NCBI GenBank assembly: GCA_020852955.1 | Contig: JADYZW010000026.1 | Location: forward strand, 1-60,319 | DNA: 60,319 bases | DNA from: Deltaproteobacteria bacterium | GTDB lineage: Bacteria; Desulfobacterota; Binatia; UTPRO1 | Direction: 5' to 3' | In this document: piece by piece, positions 50,199 to 60,025 of the stretch | How the letters are laid out: each line of letters begins with the position of its first letter | Numbering within the stretch: the first letter of the stretch is position 1 | Position numbers and translations under genes: made by a program | The notes under the pieces: model-generated | Database searches by the model: none | Told to the model about the DNA's origin: nothing | What the model saw: the letters and a program-made list of their open reading frames with translations, nothing else

Positions 50199-52583
50199 TC
50201 ACTCGCCGCCGAGCTCCCGGATCATCGCCCGCACGCTCTCGCCCTCCGGAGCGACCGCCGCGAGGCGGCGCGCGTAGTCGAGCGCCGCCTCGCGGCGGCC
50301 GGCATCGCGCTCGAAGGCGGCGAGCGCGGAGAGGAGCGCGGGATCGTAGGGCGCGCGCGCGAGCGCGGCGGTCAACACCGCCGTCGCTTCGGCGCTGCGG
50401 CCGGCCGAATGAAGCGCGACGCCGTACACGTAGGCGAAGCGGGCGTCGTCCGGGCGCGCCGTGGCGGCGCGTCCGAGCAGCGCGAGCGCGTCGTCGCTCC
50501 GTCCCTCGCGGACGCGCTGCAGGCCGAGCGCGTGCAATAGCGTCGGATCGTCGGGGACGGCGGCGAGGCCTTCGTCGAGCGCCGCCGCGGCGTCGCCCGC
50601 GCGCCCGGTCGTGCGATGGAGATCGGCGAGGTTCACGTAGGCTGGGACGAAGAGCGGATCGATGCGGAGCGCGGCGCGGTACTCGGCCTCGGCCGCGGCG
50701 GCGTCGCCACGTTCCGCCGCGACGATCCCGAGGTTCAGGTGCGATTCGGGGCGCTCGGCGACGGCATGCTCGGACGCGGCCCATTCGTCGACGGCGCGGC
50801 GGCTCGCCGCGGCGGCGGCCGGCGGGAGCGCCTCGAACGGCACGCTCGCGAGCGCTCTTCCCGCCTCCACCCGGACGGCCTTCACCGTGTCGCCGGCGAG
50901 CGGGCTCGCGAGCGCGGCGCGCGCCTCTGGCGGCAAAGCGCGCACGGCGTCGAGCGCCCCCACCCGGACGAGCGCGCTCGCGTCGGCGAGCGCGGCGCGC
51001 AGCGCCGGCAGCGTCGCCGGGCTCGCCTGGCGCTCCAGCATCGCCGCCGCCGTCGCGCGCGCGATCTCGGGCGCGCCGCGATCGCCAACGAGCGCCGCGA
51101 GCCGCGCGGCCGCGCCCGGTGCGCCATCGCGGCCGGCGCGGAGCGCGGCGCCGTAGGTCTGGAAGCCTTTCCTCACCGGCCCGTACCATTCGGCGACCGC
51201 CGCGGCCGCCCACGCCGCATCGTGCTCCGCGTGGCAGCCGGTACAGGCATTCGGCGTCCCGTCGGCGACCGAGAGATCCGGGCGCGGCACGCGCAGCGAA
51301 TGATCGTGGCGCGGATCGACGACCATGTAGGTCCGGGTCGGCATGTGGCAGGCGACGCACGCGGTCGCGGCCGAGCCCTCGGCGTGACGATGGTGCGCGG
51401 CGACGTCGTACGTCGCCGCGACGTGGCACGGCGTGCAGACCGCATTCCCGGCCGCGCGCAGCTTCCCGGCGTGCGGCTCGTGGCAGTCGCTGCAGGTCAC
51501 GCCGCGCGCGTACATCTTGCTCTGGACGAACGAGCCCCAGGTGTAGACCTCGTCGTGCTGCTGGCCGTCGGGCTCGTAGAGGCCGGGCTCGAGGAGCGCG
51601 GGGATGTGGGTGTCGAGGAGCCGGCCGGTCGGGTTCGAGTCGATACCGAGCGGCCGGCGGCGCGCGTGGCAGACGGCGCAGGTCTCGACCTCGCGCCGGG
51701 TCGCGAGCGGCCGGCTGCGCACGGGCGCCGTCGCCGACGGCGTCCACGTCACGCCGGCGCGCTCGTCGAGCGCGATCGCGAGGCCGTGCGCCGGCCACGC
51801 CTCCGACCCGGCACGATGCTCCGCCCACGCGACGTGGTTCGACCCCGGACCGTGGCACGCCTCGCACGCGACGGCCACGTCCGACCACGTCGTCGCGAAA
51901 CGGTCGGCCGCGGCGTCGTAGTTCCGCCGGAGGTTCGTCGAATGGCAGTCGGCGCAGACGAAGTTCCAGTTCTGCTGCAGCCGCGTCCAGTGCAGCGGAT
52001 CGCGATGATCGATCGTCTCGTGCGGGTAGAGATGGAACCAACGCTGCCCGCCCTGGGCTTTCGGCCGCGCATCCCACGCCAACGGGAGGGCCTGCTTCCG
52101 GCCGTCGGGGAAGTCGACGAGGTACTGCTGCAGCGGGAAGACGCCGAAGGTCCAGGCGACGCGGTAGTCGGCGAGCGTACCGCCCGGGCCGTCGGTGCGG
52201 ACGACGAAGTCGTCACCGCGCCGCACGAACGTCGACGTCACCCCGCCGGCGGTGGCGCGCGCGTTCGCGAAGTCGCCGAGCACGGTCGCGGGCGTCGCCG
52301 GCTGCATGGCGGCGGCGTGCTGCGAACCGCGCCACGACGCCGCGGCCTCGGTGTGGCAGCCGACGCACACCGCGGATCCGACGAAGGTCGCGGCGGGCGG
52401 CACGGCACCGCCTCCGAGCGCCGCGCTCACCGGCGTCGCCGCCGCGGGCGCAACTCCTGTTACCGCCGGTGTCGGGGCGGTCGCGGCCGGCCGGGGCGCC
52501 GGCACCTCGCTCGCGCGGCACCCCGGCCACCAGGCGCAGGCCGCCGCGAGGAAGCCGAGGATCGCGACGTGTCGCCGCCGCAT
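50199..52583 (-). CDS. eight-haem cytochrome c with HEAT and TPR repeats
   Basis: The protein has 794 residues. A signal with lipobox-like WWPGC (Cys about 22) is followed by eight CxxCH motifs: CVGCH (73), CADCH (210), CEACH (240), CAVCH (302), CSDCH (364), CTPCH (383), CVACH (409) and CTGCH (447). Residues about 480-570 look like HEAT repeats, and about 590-790 hold at least five TPR units (for example AAEAEYRAALRIDPLFVPAYVNLADLHRTTGR). It should be periplasmic, with an electron-transfer head and a protein-binding tail. The start overlaps the hydrolase stop by one base (TGATG). Close relatives are known as multihaem c-type cytochrome/TPR proteins; the redox partner is unknown. Confidence 0.93.
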   Translation of the reverse strand: MRRRHVAILGFLAAACAWWPGCRASEVPAPRPAATAPTPAVTGVAPAAATPVSAALGGGAVPPAATFVGSAVCVGCHTEAAASWRGSQHAAAMQPATPATVLGDFANARATAGGVTSTFVRRGDDFVVRTDGPGGTLADYRVAWTFGVFPLQQYLVDFPDGRKQALPLAWDARPKAQGGQRWFHLYPHETIDHRDPLHWTRLQQNWNFVCADCHSTNLRRNYDAAADRFATTWSDVAVACEACHGPGSNHVAWAEHRAGSEAWPAHGLAIALDERAGVTWTPSATAPVRSRPLATRREVETCAVCHARRRPLGIDSNPTGRLLDTHIPALLEPGLYEPDGQQHDEVYTWGSFVQSKMYARGVTCSDCHEPHAGKLRAAGNAVCTPCHVAATYDVAAHHRHAEGSAATACVACHMPTRTYMVVDPRHDHSLRVPRPDLSVADGTPNACTGCHAEHDAAWAAAAVAEWYGPVRKGFQTYGAALRAGRDGAPGAAARLAALVGDRGAPEIARATAAAMLERQASPATLPALRAALADASALVRVGALDAVRALPPEARAALASPLAGDTVKAVRVEAGRALASVPFEALPPAAAAASRRAVDEWAASEHAVAERPESHLNLGIVAAERGDAAAAEAEYRAALRIDPLFVPAYVNLADLHRTTGRAGDAAAALDEGLAAVPDDPTLLHALGLQRVREGRSDDALALLGRAATARPDDARFAYVYGVALHSAGRSAEATAVLTAALARAPYDPALLSALAAFERDAGRREAALDYARRLAAVAPEGESVRAMIRELGGE

Positions 52584-54418
52584 CACTCGCTGCGCAGATG
52601 CTCGAGCAGGATGCGGCGCACCTCGGCGATCGTGTGCGGATTCGCCTGGCACGAATGCGCCGATTCGACCACGAGCTCGGAGTCGACCCCGCCGATGTGC
52701 GCGCTGTCGTACGCGACGACGCCGTCATTCGCGCCGGGGGCGATTTTGCCGTCCTTGATCGCGATGATCGAGTGCGCGTGCACGCCGGGAGCGATCGGCT
52801 TCGCCGCCATCGTCTTGATCCAGGGATTTCCCGGCGTCATGTTGTCGACCGCCGACGGGATGCGACCGAGACTCACGGCCTGGAGCTTCAGGGCCGCCTG
52901 ATCGAGGAGCAGATCGCTCATGGCGCGGGTCACGTCGAGGGGCGCGCGCACCAGGCGCGCGACCTGGTGCGCCACCCAGCTGCCCGCGATGTAGCTCCCG
53001 TGCTGCGGCGTCGCGACGAAGATCACGCGCCGCACGAAGGGCAGCGGATGGAAGAAGAACGCCTCGCGCAGGAGCGTGCGCGTCGCGTCGGAGAGCCTCA
53101 GCTGGTCGAGCGGCTTGTCGCTGACGTTCGCCCAGAACTGATCGCCCGACTCGACGACCATGGCCTTCGTCAGCAACCCCCCCTGGCTGTGGCCGATCAG
53201 CACCATGCGTCGCAGGGCCGGGTCCTTGCCCTCGGGGTCGAGCAGCGCGATCCCCGTGTCGAGCGCCTGGCGGAGACGCAGCGCCGAGTACGCGATCGGG
53301 TTCCCGGTCTCGTACGAGAAGAACCAGAACTGGAACCTGCCGTGCAGGCGCGGGTCGTTGTCGAGCTCGTTGTAGAGCTCGGCCCACCGTCCGGCGCTCG
53401 ATGCCGTCCCGTGCACGAAGACGACGGGAATGGCGCCCGGGGAATACGGCGTCAGCGCGACGAGCCGCGTCCGGTCGGCGAGCAGCGAGCCGCGCAGGAA
53501 CCCCCGCAGCTCGGTGGACCATACCGGCGCGTCGGCGAGGGTGAGCGCGAGCGCCGCCGTCGGCTCGGCCTCGAGCGGCACCTCCTGCCCCTCGATCGTC
53601 ACCTTGCGGTCGCCGTATCCGGGATGCACCTCGAGGGTCGCGTGCAGGTGCGGCGAGGAGACGTCGTCCGGCAGGTCGCTGAAGCGCAGCAGCGCCGTCA
53701 CCGGCACGCGGATGCGCTGGCCGAGGAGGTCGCCGGCCTTGCCGCCGGCGCGCGTCTTGATGCGCGCCGCGAGCGGCGCGCCGATGCCGGACCAGCGGTG
53801 CACCGTCGGGAGCCCGATCACCTCGAGCTCGTCGAGCGGCGCGAAGCCCTCGAGCTCGTGCGTGCCCCAGCGCAGCGTCGACGGGTCGAACGCCACTTCG
53901 ACCGTACCGAACGGCAGCGCGAAGCGCCCACCCTTCAAGAGCACGTCGCCGCCTGCGCCCTCCTCGAGTGCCTGGGTCAGCCCCCGATTGTAGAGGTCGC
54001 AGGCAAGGCGGAGGCGCGGGTTGAAGCGGTCGGGTCGGAGCTGCGGGTCGGCCGGGAAGAGGTACTCCCAGGCGTAGACCGCAGCGGCGAGATAGTACGG
54101 CCGGCCGCCGCCGCGCTCGGCGTGGTGGAAGCAGAGCTCGGCGAGCGCCGCCAGGCTCTCGTGGAGCTCGCGACCGGCGACGAACGACTGGTGCAGCTCG
54201 CGCAGCACGCCCGCGGGATCCTTGTCGAAGCGCTCCGCGAGATCGTGCGCGTAGATGAAGTTCTGTGTGTGCTGGCTGAGCTCGCCCGAGGTGAGCTCGG
54301 TGCGGAGGATGATCCGGTGCGCCCGCTGCGGATCGACACGGACGGCGCGAATCGGAGCGCTGCAGGCCGCGAGGGTGGCGGCGAGGGACGTCACCGCGAT
54401 GACGGCGCGCCGGTTCAC
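52583..54418 (-). CDS. alpha/beta-hydrolase lipoprotein
   Basis: The protein has 611 residues. The signal ends in LAATLAAC (Cys about 19). An N-terminal helical region (from HRIILRTELTSGELSQHTQNFIYAHDL) and a beta-rich middle precede an alpha/beta-hydrolase domain: IPVVFVHGTASSAGRW, the nucleophile elbow LIGHSQGGLLTK, and a late His candidate in VVESAHSCQANPHTI. Lipase or esterase activity on envelope substrates is the family inference. The GTG start overlaps the DUF502 stop (GTGA, 54418-54415), and its own stop overlaps the cytochrome start, so all three are coupled. Confidence 0.88.
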   Translation of the reverse strand: MNRRAVIAVTSLAATLAACSAPIRAVRVDPQRAHRIILRTELTSGELSQHTQNFIYAHDLAERFDKDPAGVLRELHQSFVAGRELHESLAALAELCFHHAERGGGRPYYLAAAVYAWEYLFPADPQLRPDRFNPRLRLACDLYNRGLTQALEEGAGGDVLLKGGRFALPFGTVEVAFDPSTLRWGTHELEGFAPLDELEVIGLPTVHRWSGIGAPLAARIKTRAGGKAGDLLGQRIRVPVTALLRFSDLPDDVSSPHLHATLEVHPGYGDRKVTIEGQEVPLEAEPTAALALTLADAPVWSTELRGFLRGSLLADRTRLVALTPYSPGAIPVVFVHGTASSAGRWAELYNELDNDPRLHGRFQFWFFSYETGNPIAYSALRLRQALDTGIALLDPEGKDPALRRMVLIGHSQGGLLTKAMVVESGDQFWANVSDKPLDQLRLSDATRTLLREAFFFHPLPFVRRVIFVATPQHGSYIAGSWVAHQVARLVRAPLDVTRAMSDLLLDQAALKLQAVSLGRIPSAVDNMTPGNPWIKTMAAKPIAPGVHAHSIIAIKDGKIAPGANDGVVAYDSAHIGGVDSELVVESAHSCQANPHTIAEVRRILLEHLRSE

Positions 54419-55035
54419 GCCTTCGTCCGCCGCATCGCGGCCAGGAGATCGCGCGAACCGGCGCCCCAACGCGAAATGACGGAGACCGCCTTCGCGAACG
54501 GCACGTCGACGACGTGCACCCGGTGCGCGTCGAGAATGTACACCGTTCCCGCCGCGGGCGTCGGGATCGACGGCACGAAGACCGTGTAGCGGCCGTCGGC
54601 GTGCTCCTCGACGATGAACGCGGGCGCGAGCGCGTCCTCGATCTCGACGAGACACGCCGCAAAGGTGCTGCCCTGCTCCTGCCCGGTGATCCGCCCAGCG
54701 AGTCCGCGGATGAGCGTGTAGCCGGGAATACGCTCGAGGAGTCGCCGGTCGAGTTCCTCCTTGAGCCGGCGGCCCGGCCCCGTCCGCACGATCGCGCCGG
54801 CGCAGAAGCAGGCCCCGATCACGATCACGAGCGCCACGATCTCCGGCAGCGGCAGCCCCGCCGGCAGATGGGTCGCGATCGGCCGCAACATCGCGACGAC
54901 CGCCGCTACCGCCTTCGCGAGCAGGAGCGCCGTCAGCACGAGCGGCATGACGACGAGCACGCCACCGAGGATCGTCGTCTGCACGAACGCGGCGATGCGG
55001 TGCACGCCGGTCGCAAACAACGTCCGGGCGAGCAT
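54415..55035 (-). CDS. DUF502 membrane protein
   Basis: The protein has 206 residues. Two membrane helices (TILGGVLVVMPLVLTALLLAKAV and IVALVIVIGACFCAGAIV) are followed by a soluble domain with RRLLERIPGYTLIRGLAG, AFIVEEHADGRYTVFVPSIPTPAAGTVYIL and the acidic-to-basic tail typical of DUF502. The ATG at 55035 has GGGGAG 10 bases upstream. First gene of a three-gene coupled operon. It is divergent from the SYLF gene, with 102 bases between. Function unknown. Confidence 0.88.
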   Translation of the reverse strand: MLARTLFATGVHRIAAFVQTTILGGVLVVMPLVLTALLLAKAVAAVVAMLRPIATHLPAGLPLPEIVALVIVIGACFCAGAIVRTGPGRRLKEELDRRLLERIPGYTLIRGLAGRITGQEQGSTFAACLVEIEDALAPAFIVEEHADGRYTVFVPSIPTPAAGTVYILDAHRVHVVDVPFAKAVSVISRWGAGSRDLLAAMRRTKA

Positions 55036-55137
55036 TGCAAGCGCTCTCCCCTGGCGACGGGACGCGCCATGCGCTACGAGACCGCCTCGGCCGTCGCCGC
55101 GCGACGCGGCGATTCGAGCCATCACGAGGAGGGAGAG

Positions 55138-55698
55138 ATGACACGACACGAGAGAATCGCGAAGCGGACGGCGCTCGCGGCCGCGCTCGCCGTCCTGGCG
55201 TGCGCGCCGCGCCCCGCCTTCGCCGCGAGCGCCCGCGAGCTCACGCTCGACGGCAAGGCGGCGCTCCAGAGCCTCTACGCCACGCAGCCGACCGCCAAGA
55301 TCCTCGGCTCCAAGGCCAAGGCCATCCTGGTCTTCCCGAGCATCCTGAAGGCCGGCTTCATGTTCGGCGGCCAGATCGGCGAGGGCGTGCGCTTCCAGGG
55401 CGGCAAGGTGACGGGCTACTACAGCTCGGTCGCCGCGTCCTACGGCTTCCAGGCCGGCATCCAGGAATTCGGCTACGCGCTCTTCTTCATGAACCGCAGC
55501 GCCATCAACCAGCTCGACGCGACGCGCGGCTTCGAGCTCGGCGTCGGCCCGAGCATCGTGATCGTCGACGAGGGCGTCGGGAAGAGCCTCACGACCAACA
55601 CCCTCACGAGCGACGTCTACGCCTTCATCTTCGACCAGCGCGGCCTCATGGCCGGCATCGGCATCCAGGGGTCGAAGATCACCCGCATCGACAAGTGA
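55138..55698 (+). CDS. SYLF (YSC84-type) lipid-binding exported protein
   Basis: The protein has 186 residues with a signal peptide (TALAAALAVLACAPRPAFA). The SYLF pattern is clear: LQSLYATQPTAKILGSKAKAILVFPSILKAGFMFGGQIGEGV, GYYSSVAASYGFQAGIQEFGYALFFMN, and SDVYAFIFDQRGLMAGIGIQGSKITRI. Family members bind phosphoinositides or other lipids; in bacteria the role is unclear, probably periplasmic lipid binding. AGGAGGGAG precedes ATG 55138. The next gene starts 11 bases later on the same strand. Confidence 0.93.
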   Translation: MTRHERIAKRTALAAALAVLACAPRPAFAASARELTLDGKAALQSLYATQPTAKILGSKAKAILVFPSILKAGFMFGGQIGEGVRFQGGKVTGYYSSVAASYGFQAGIQEFGYALFFMNRSAINQLDATRGFELGVGPSIVIVDEGVGKSLTTNTLTSDVYAFIFDQRGLMAGIGIQGSKITRIDK

Positions 55699-55709
55699 CG
55701 AGGACGACC

Positions 55710-56207
55710 ATGACGACCATGACGACGATGCCGACTACCCGCATCCTTTCCATCGTGGCGCTGCTCGCGGCCCTCGTGGCCGCCCCGGCCTTCGCCGCCG
55801 GCGCGGCCGCCGACGCCGACCTCGACGTCCTGCGCGACGCCATCCGCGCCAACCGCAAGGCCCTCGTCGCCGCGAGCCTCACGCTCACCGAGGCCGAAGC
55901 GACGCAGTTCTGGCCCCTCTACGACCGCTACGAAGCGGAGCTGAAGGGCGTGACCGACCGCCTCGTGAAGGTCATCCAGGACTACACGAGCCACTACGCC
56001 GAGCTCACCGACGCGAAAGCCGGCACGCTCGCGGCCGACTACCTCGCGATCGAGGAGGACCGCGCCAAGGTCCGGCGCACCTACTTCGGCGACTTCTCCA
56101 AGGTGCTGCCGGGAAAGAAGGCGGCGCGGTTCTATCAGATCGAGAACAAGATGGACGCCGTGATCCGCTACGACCTCGCGAGGACCATCCCCGTCGTGGA
56201 GGAATGA
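55710..56207 (+). CDS. Spy-like helical periplasmic protein
   Basis: The protein has 165 residues with a signal peptide (LSIVALLAALVAAPAFA). The mature part is nearly all helical, with SLTLTEAEATQFWPLYDRYEAELKG resembling the LTxxQ-type motifs of Spy/CpxP-like chaperones, then DRLVKVIQDYTSHY and KVLPGKKAARFYQIENKMDAVIRYDLA. Such proteins are often periplasmic chaperones or stress sensors; here that is inference from pattern. The N-terminus reads MTTMTTMP, so the exact start among three ATG codons is open. Cotranscribed with the SYLF gene. Confidence 0.82.
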   Translation: MTTMTTMPTTRILSIVALLAALVAAPAFAAGAAADADLDVLRDAIRANRKALVAASLTLTEAEATQFWPLYDRYEAELKGVTDRLVKVIQDYTSHYAELTDAKAGTLAADYLAIEEDRAKVRRTYFGDFSKVLPGKKAARFYQIENKMDAVIRYDLARTIPVVEE

Positions 56208-56269
56208 CGGGGCGGCCGGTCGCGGCACCCACGCCGCGGCCGGCCGCAACCCGTCGACCGTCCGCGGCT

Positions 56270-56616
56270 CTTCCCGGAGCGCACCCGAGTACTGGCTCCT
56301 GAACCTCCACGACCGTTGCATCGAGGTCCATCGACGCCCGGTGACGCCCGAGCGGCGCTATGCCGAAGCGCGCGTCGCGCCAGCCGGAGAGACGCTCGAT
56401 CTCGTCGCGTCCAGCGCGCCTTCGGGTTGCGGTACACGAAGGGAAGATCGCCGGGCTCGCCGAGGTGGAGACGCGAGTAGTCGTCGAGGAACCCCGACCA
56501 GTCGTGCGGCGGCGCGTCTCGCATGACGCGCGTGCACCCGGGCCCCGCCACGCGATCGCGACCAGCAGGGGGAGCGCGCGGCGCCGGACGCGCGGCACGA
56601 CGTGGAGCGCGGGCAT
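56270..56616 (-). pseudogene. decayed DUF3313 lipoprotein gene
   Basis: On the minus strand ATG 56616 opens a signal-like run (ALPLLVAIA), but the lipobox and the rest are in another frame: AGPGCTRVMRDAPPHDWSGF, then LDDYSRLHLGEPGD and VYRNPKARWTR. This matches the intact DUF3313 lipoprotein at 48.3-49.0 kb (GC, then SGFLGDYSRL, then NANAQWTR). After ARWTR the frame breaks again, and only fragments such as DEIERLSGWRDARFG follow. Two frame breaks and loss of the C-terminal half make it a dead paralogue. Together with the next entry it accounts for 56208-56676. Confidence 0.6.
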
Positions 56617-56676
56617 CGACACGCGCGCGGCTTGTAGCCTGCGGTGCCGCGCGCTACAACGCAGCGCTTCCCGCCG

Positions 56677-57033
56677 ATGCGTATGGACCCGGTCCCCACA
56701 CCGTCCGAGATGCGCGCGCGATCGCGCGGGACGATCGTCGCGTTCGGCGCGATCGCGCTGTTGCTCGGCGACGCGGCGATCGCGCGCGCGACCCAGCACA
56801 CCGGACGCGGCGACACCGGTTGGGTGCACGTCGGGAAGCGCGACTGCTGCCACGACGCCATCGGCCGCGCCCAGCAGGAGAGCGTGCTCGCGTGCGAGCA
56901 CGCAGGCGGCGTCCCCGCGCCGATGCGGGGCGGCGTCCAACGGCGCGGCTCCTGCTTCTGGGAATCCGCCCGCGACGACGACGGCGTCACCGTCTTCCGC
57001 TGCCAGGCCGAGGCGACCGTGCGGTGCCGTTGA
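56677..57033 (+). CDS. small Cys-rich exported hypothetical protein
   Basis: The protein has 118 residues. Residues about 12-35 (RSRGTIVAFGAIALLLGDAAIARA) look like a signal peptide. The mature part has six Cys: KRDCC, VLAC, GSCFW, VFRC and VRC, which could form three disulfides. I recognise no family. The start is uncertain (ATG 56677 or 56710), and there is no clear ribosome-binding site. It follows the decayed lipoprotein and precedes the efflux operon. Coding status is likely but not certain. Confidence 0.5.
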   Translation: MRMDPVPTPSEMRARSRGTIVAFGAIALLLGDAAIARATQHTGRGDTGWVHVGKRDCCHDAIGRAQQESVLACEHAGGVPAPMRGGVQRRGSCFWESARDDDGVTVFRCQAEATVRCR

Positions 57034-57072
57034 CGTCTTCGTCCTCGAGATCGGAGCCCTTTCCCCTTGCCC

Positions 57073-57216
57073 GTGGACGCCAAGGAAGAGAGCGGCAACC
57101 TGGTGCACGTCGAGGTGCGCGACGAGCTCGCCGCCTTCATCGCGAAGCCGCTGCGCGCGATCCTGACCGAATACTTCGGCAGCGAGGCCCTCGCGTGGGT
57201 CTGGCAGGATGCGTGA
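57073..57216 (+). CDS. 47-residue ORF coupled to the efflux operon
   Basis: A GTG at 57073 (or an in-frame TTG at 57067 with GGAG about 10 bases upstream) opens a short frame with natural-looking content (ESGNLVHVEVRDELAAFIAK, ILTEYFGSEALAWVWQ). Its stop overlaps the ATG of the outer-membrane factor gene (TGATG at 57214-57218), so it may be a leader peptide that couples translation, or the tail of a lost regulator. I do not recognise it. Confidence 0.4.
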   Translation: MDAKEESGNLVHVEVRDELAAFIAKPLRAILTEYFGSEALAWVWQDA

Positions 57217-58823
57217 TGCGGCTCACCCCTATGCTCGCGCGCTGCGCCGCGCTCGCGCCGCTCGCCGCCCTCGCCGGCTGCATGATGATCGGGCCGGACT
57301 ACGTGCGCCCGCCGGCGCCGATCGCGGCGCGGTGGATGGAAGCGGCCTCCGCACCGACCGCTCCCGCCGGCGCCCCCGTCCCGCCGCCCGACTCGCCGGC
57401 ATGGTGGACCGTCTTCGACGACCCGATCCTCGTCCAGCTCGTCGAGACCGCGTATCGCCAGAATCCGTCGCTCCAGGCCGCGGGCGCGCGCGTCGTCGAA
57501 GCGCAGGCGCGGCGCGGCATCGCGATCGGCGGCCTCTTCCCGCAGAGCCAGGAGGCCTTCGGCAGCTACACTCGGGTGGGACTCAGCAACGCGCGCGCGA
57601 ACCAGCAGGCCGCCGACCAGTTCTTCGGCGACTGGCAGGCAGGCTTCGACGCCGCCTGGGAGCTCGACGTGTGGGGCCGCTTCCGGCGCGGCATCGAATC
57701 GGCCGACGCCGATCTCTTGGCGCAGGTGGCCTCCTACGACGACGTCCTGCTCTCCCTCATCGCCGAGGTGTCGGCGAACTACATCCAGCTCCGCACCCTC
57801 GAGCAGCGCCTCGACGTCGCGCGCGCCAACGTCACGATCCAGGAGCGCGGCTACGCCATCGCCGACCAGAAATACCGCGCCGGCGAGGTGACCGGCCTCG
57901 ACTCGTCGCAGGCCCTGTCGCTCCTCGAGGACACGCGCGCGCTCATCCCCGACCTCGAGATCGGCATCCGACAGACCGAGAACACGCTCTCGATCCTGCT
58001 CGGCCTGCCCCCGCGCGACCTCACGGATCTCGTCGGCGCGCGGCGCGCCGAGATCCCGCGGCCGCCGGCGAGCGTCGCCCTCGGCGTCCCCGCCGACCTC
58101 CTGCGCCGCCGCCCCGACGTCCGCGTCGCCGAGCGGCAGCTCGCGGCGCAGAGCGCGCAGATCGGCGTCGCCAAGGCCGACCTGCTGCCGCGCTTCGCGC
58201 TCGTCGGCACCGTCAGCGTCGCGGCCGAAGACTTCCCCGACATGTTCGAGGGCCGGAGCTTCGAGAACTTCGGCGGCCCGAGCGTGCGGTGGGCGATCCT
58301 CAACTACGGCCGCATCACCAACAACGTCCGCGTGCAGGACGCGCGCTTCCAGGCGCTGATCGCCGCCTACGAGCAGACCGTGCTGCGAGCCCAGGCCGAG
58401 GTCGAGAGCGCGCTCGCCGCCTACCTCGGCGCGCAGCGCCGGCTCGCGGCGCTCGAGAAAAGCGTCGCCGCGGCGAACACGGCCGTCGAGCTCGCCGAGA
58501 TCCAGTACCGCGAGGGCGCGTACGACTACACGCGCGTGCTCGACACGCAGCAGTTCCTCGTCGACGCGCAGGACCGCATGGTGGCGACCCGGGGCAACGT
58601 CGGCGTCGCGCTGACGGCCCTCTACAAGGCGCTCGGCGGCGGATGGGAGATGCGCATGGGAAGCGATTTCGTCACCGAGGAGCAGAAGGGCGCGATGCGC
58701 GGCCGCACCGGCTGGGGCGGCATGCTCGACGCGGGCCGGCGCGAGCACGCCGTCGAAGGAGCGGCGGCGGGCACGGAGGCGCGCGGCGGCGGCGTCGCGC
58801 CGCGCGCGTGGTGGCCGTGGTGA
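57216..58823 (+). CDS. RND efflux outer-membrane factor (NodT/OprM family lipoprotein)
   Basis: The protein has 535 residues. The signal ends in LAALAGC (Cys 22), followed by the family start [12 protein letters not shown]. It has two outer-membrane-efflux repeats: [31 protein letters not shown] with [20 protein letters not shown], and [39 protein letters not shown] with [19 protein letters not shown]. It forms the trimeric exit duct. The last 60 residues, rich in Gly/Arg, are longer than usual. It is the first gene of the operon (OMF, adaptor, pump); the next gene overlaps its stop. Confidence 0.95.
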   Translation: MRLTPMLARCAALAPLAALAGCMMIGPDYVRPPAPIAARWMEAASAPTAPAGAPVPPPDSPAWWTVFDDPILVQLVETAYRQNPSLQAAGARVVEAQARRGIAIGGLFPQSQEAFGSYTRVGLSNARANQQAADQFFGDWQAGFDAAWELDVWGRFRRGIESADADLLAQVASYDDVLLSLIAEVSANYIQLRTLEQRLDVARANVTIQERGYAIADQKYRAGEVTGLDSSQALSLLEDTRALIPDLEIGIRQTENTLSILLGLPPRDLTDLVGARRAEIPRPPASVALGVPADLLRRRPDVRVAERQLAAQSAQIGVAKADLLPRFALVGTVSVAAEDFPDMFEGRSFENFGGPSVRWAILNYGRITNNVRVQDARFQALIAAYEQTVLRAQAEVESALAAYLGAQRRLAALEKSVAAANTAVELAEIQYREGAYDYTRVLDTQQFLVDAQDRMVATRGNVGVALTALYKALGGGWEMRMGSDFVTEEQKGAMRGRTGWGGMLDAGRREHAVEGAAAGTEARGGGVAPRAWWPW

Positions 58824-60025
58824 CGCGCACGCGGCGCATCGGCGGACCCGCGATCGCCCTGGCGGCGCTCGGACTCGCGCTCGCGGCCTGCACGAGCGCG
58901 CCGCAGGTCGCCCAGCTGCCCCCGCCCGAGGTGGGCGTGGCGCCGGTCGCCGAACGCGAGGTGGTCGATTACTTCGAGACTACCGGCCGCACGCACGCCG
59001 TCGAGTCGGTCGAGCTGCGCGCCCGCGTTTCGGGCTATCTCGTCAAGATCGCCTTCAAAGACGGCGACGAGGTGCGGCCCGGGGATCTGCTGTTCGAGAT
59101 CGACCCGCGCCCCTACGAGGCCGAGGTGCTGCGGGCCGAAGGCGAGCTCGCGCGCTGGGAGGCGCTCAAACGGAAGGCCGAAGCCGACCTCGCCCGCAAC
59201 CAGCGCCTCCTCCCCACGGGCGCCGCCAGCCAGAAGGAGCTCGATGCGGCGATCGCCTCCAAGGGCACCGCCGACGCCGAGATCACGGCGGCGCGCGGCA
59301 GCCTCGAGAAGGCCAAGCTCAACCTCGAGTTCTCGCGTGTGACGGCCCCCATCTCCGGCCGGGTCGGCAAGGCGAACGTCACCGTCGGCAACCTGGTCGA
59401 GGTCGCGACCCTCCTCACCACCATCGTGAGCACGACGCCGATGTGGATGTACTTCGACATCGACGAGCGCACGGTGCTCCAGTACCGCGCCCGCTACGCC
59501 GCGGCCCACCCCGGCGCCGCCGGGGCGCCGAATGCCCGCGCGCTCGCCATCCCGGTCGAGATCGGCCTCGCCCACGAGACCGGGTACTCGCTGCGCGGCG
59601 TCCTCGACTTCATCGACAATCAGGTGGACACGGCGACCGGCACGATGCTGGCGCGGGCGGTGTTCGAGAACCGGGACCGCCGCCTGACCCCGGGGTTGTT
59701 CGTGCGGGTGCGGCTGCCGATCGGCGATCCCACCCGCTCGCTGCTGGTGAGCGAGCGCGCGATCGGCACCGATCAGGGCACCAAATACGTGCTCGTCGTG
59801 AACGCCCAGAACGTCGTCGAGTACCGGCCGGTGAAGCTCGGGCCGCTCTTCGAAGGCGAGCGCGTGATCCGCGAAGGCGTGCAGGCCGGCGAGCGGGTGA
59901 TCGTCGCCGGGATCCAGCGCGCGCGCCCCGGCGTCACGGTGAAGCCGCAGGACGTGCCGCCGCCCGGCACCCCGGCGGCAGCGGCGCCGACCGTGACCAC
60001 CGTGACCACGACGGACCAGCACTGA
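58820..60025 (+). CDS. RND efflux periplasmic adaptor (membrane fusion protein)
   Basis: The protein has 401 residues. The lipoprotein signal ends in LALAAC (Cys about 25). Barrel-sandwich and hairpin segments are clear: [40 protein letters not shown], a coiled-coil hairpin, [26 protein letters not shown], and [18 protein letters not shown]. It links the inner-membrane pump to the outer-membrane duct. The GTG start at 58820 overlaps the OMF stop (GTGA). Confidence 0.95.
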   Translation: MTRTRRIGGPAIALAALGLALAACTSAPQVAQLPPPEVGVAPVAEREVVDYFETTGRTHAVESVELRARVSGYLVKIAFKDGDEVRPGDLLFEIDPRPYEAEVLRAEGELARWEALKRKAEADLARNQRLLPTGAASQKELDAAIASKGTADAEITAARGSLEKAKLNLEFSRVTAPISGRVGKANVTVGNLVEVATLLTTIVSTTPMWMYFDIDERTVLQYRARYAAAHPGAAGAPNARALAIPVEIGLAHETGYSLRGVLDFIDNQVDTATGTMLARAVFENRDRRLTPGLFVRVRLPIGDPTRSLLVSERAIGTDQGTKYVLVVNAQNVVEYRPVKLGPLFEGERVIREGVQAGERVIVAGIQRARPGVTVKPQDVPPPGTPAAAAPTVTTVTTTDQH

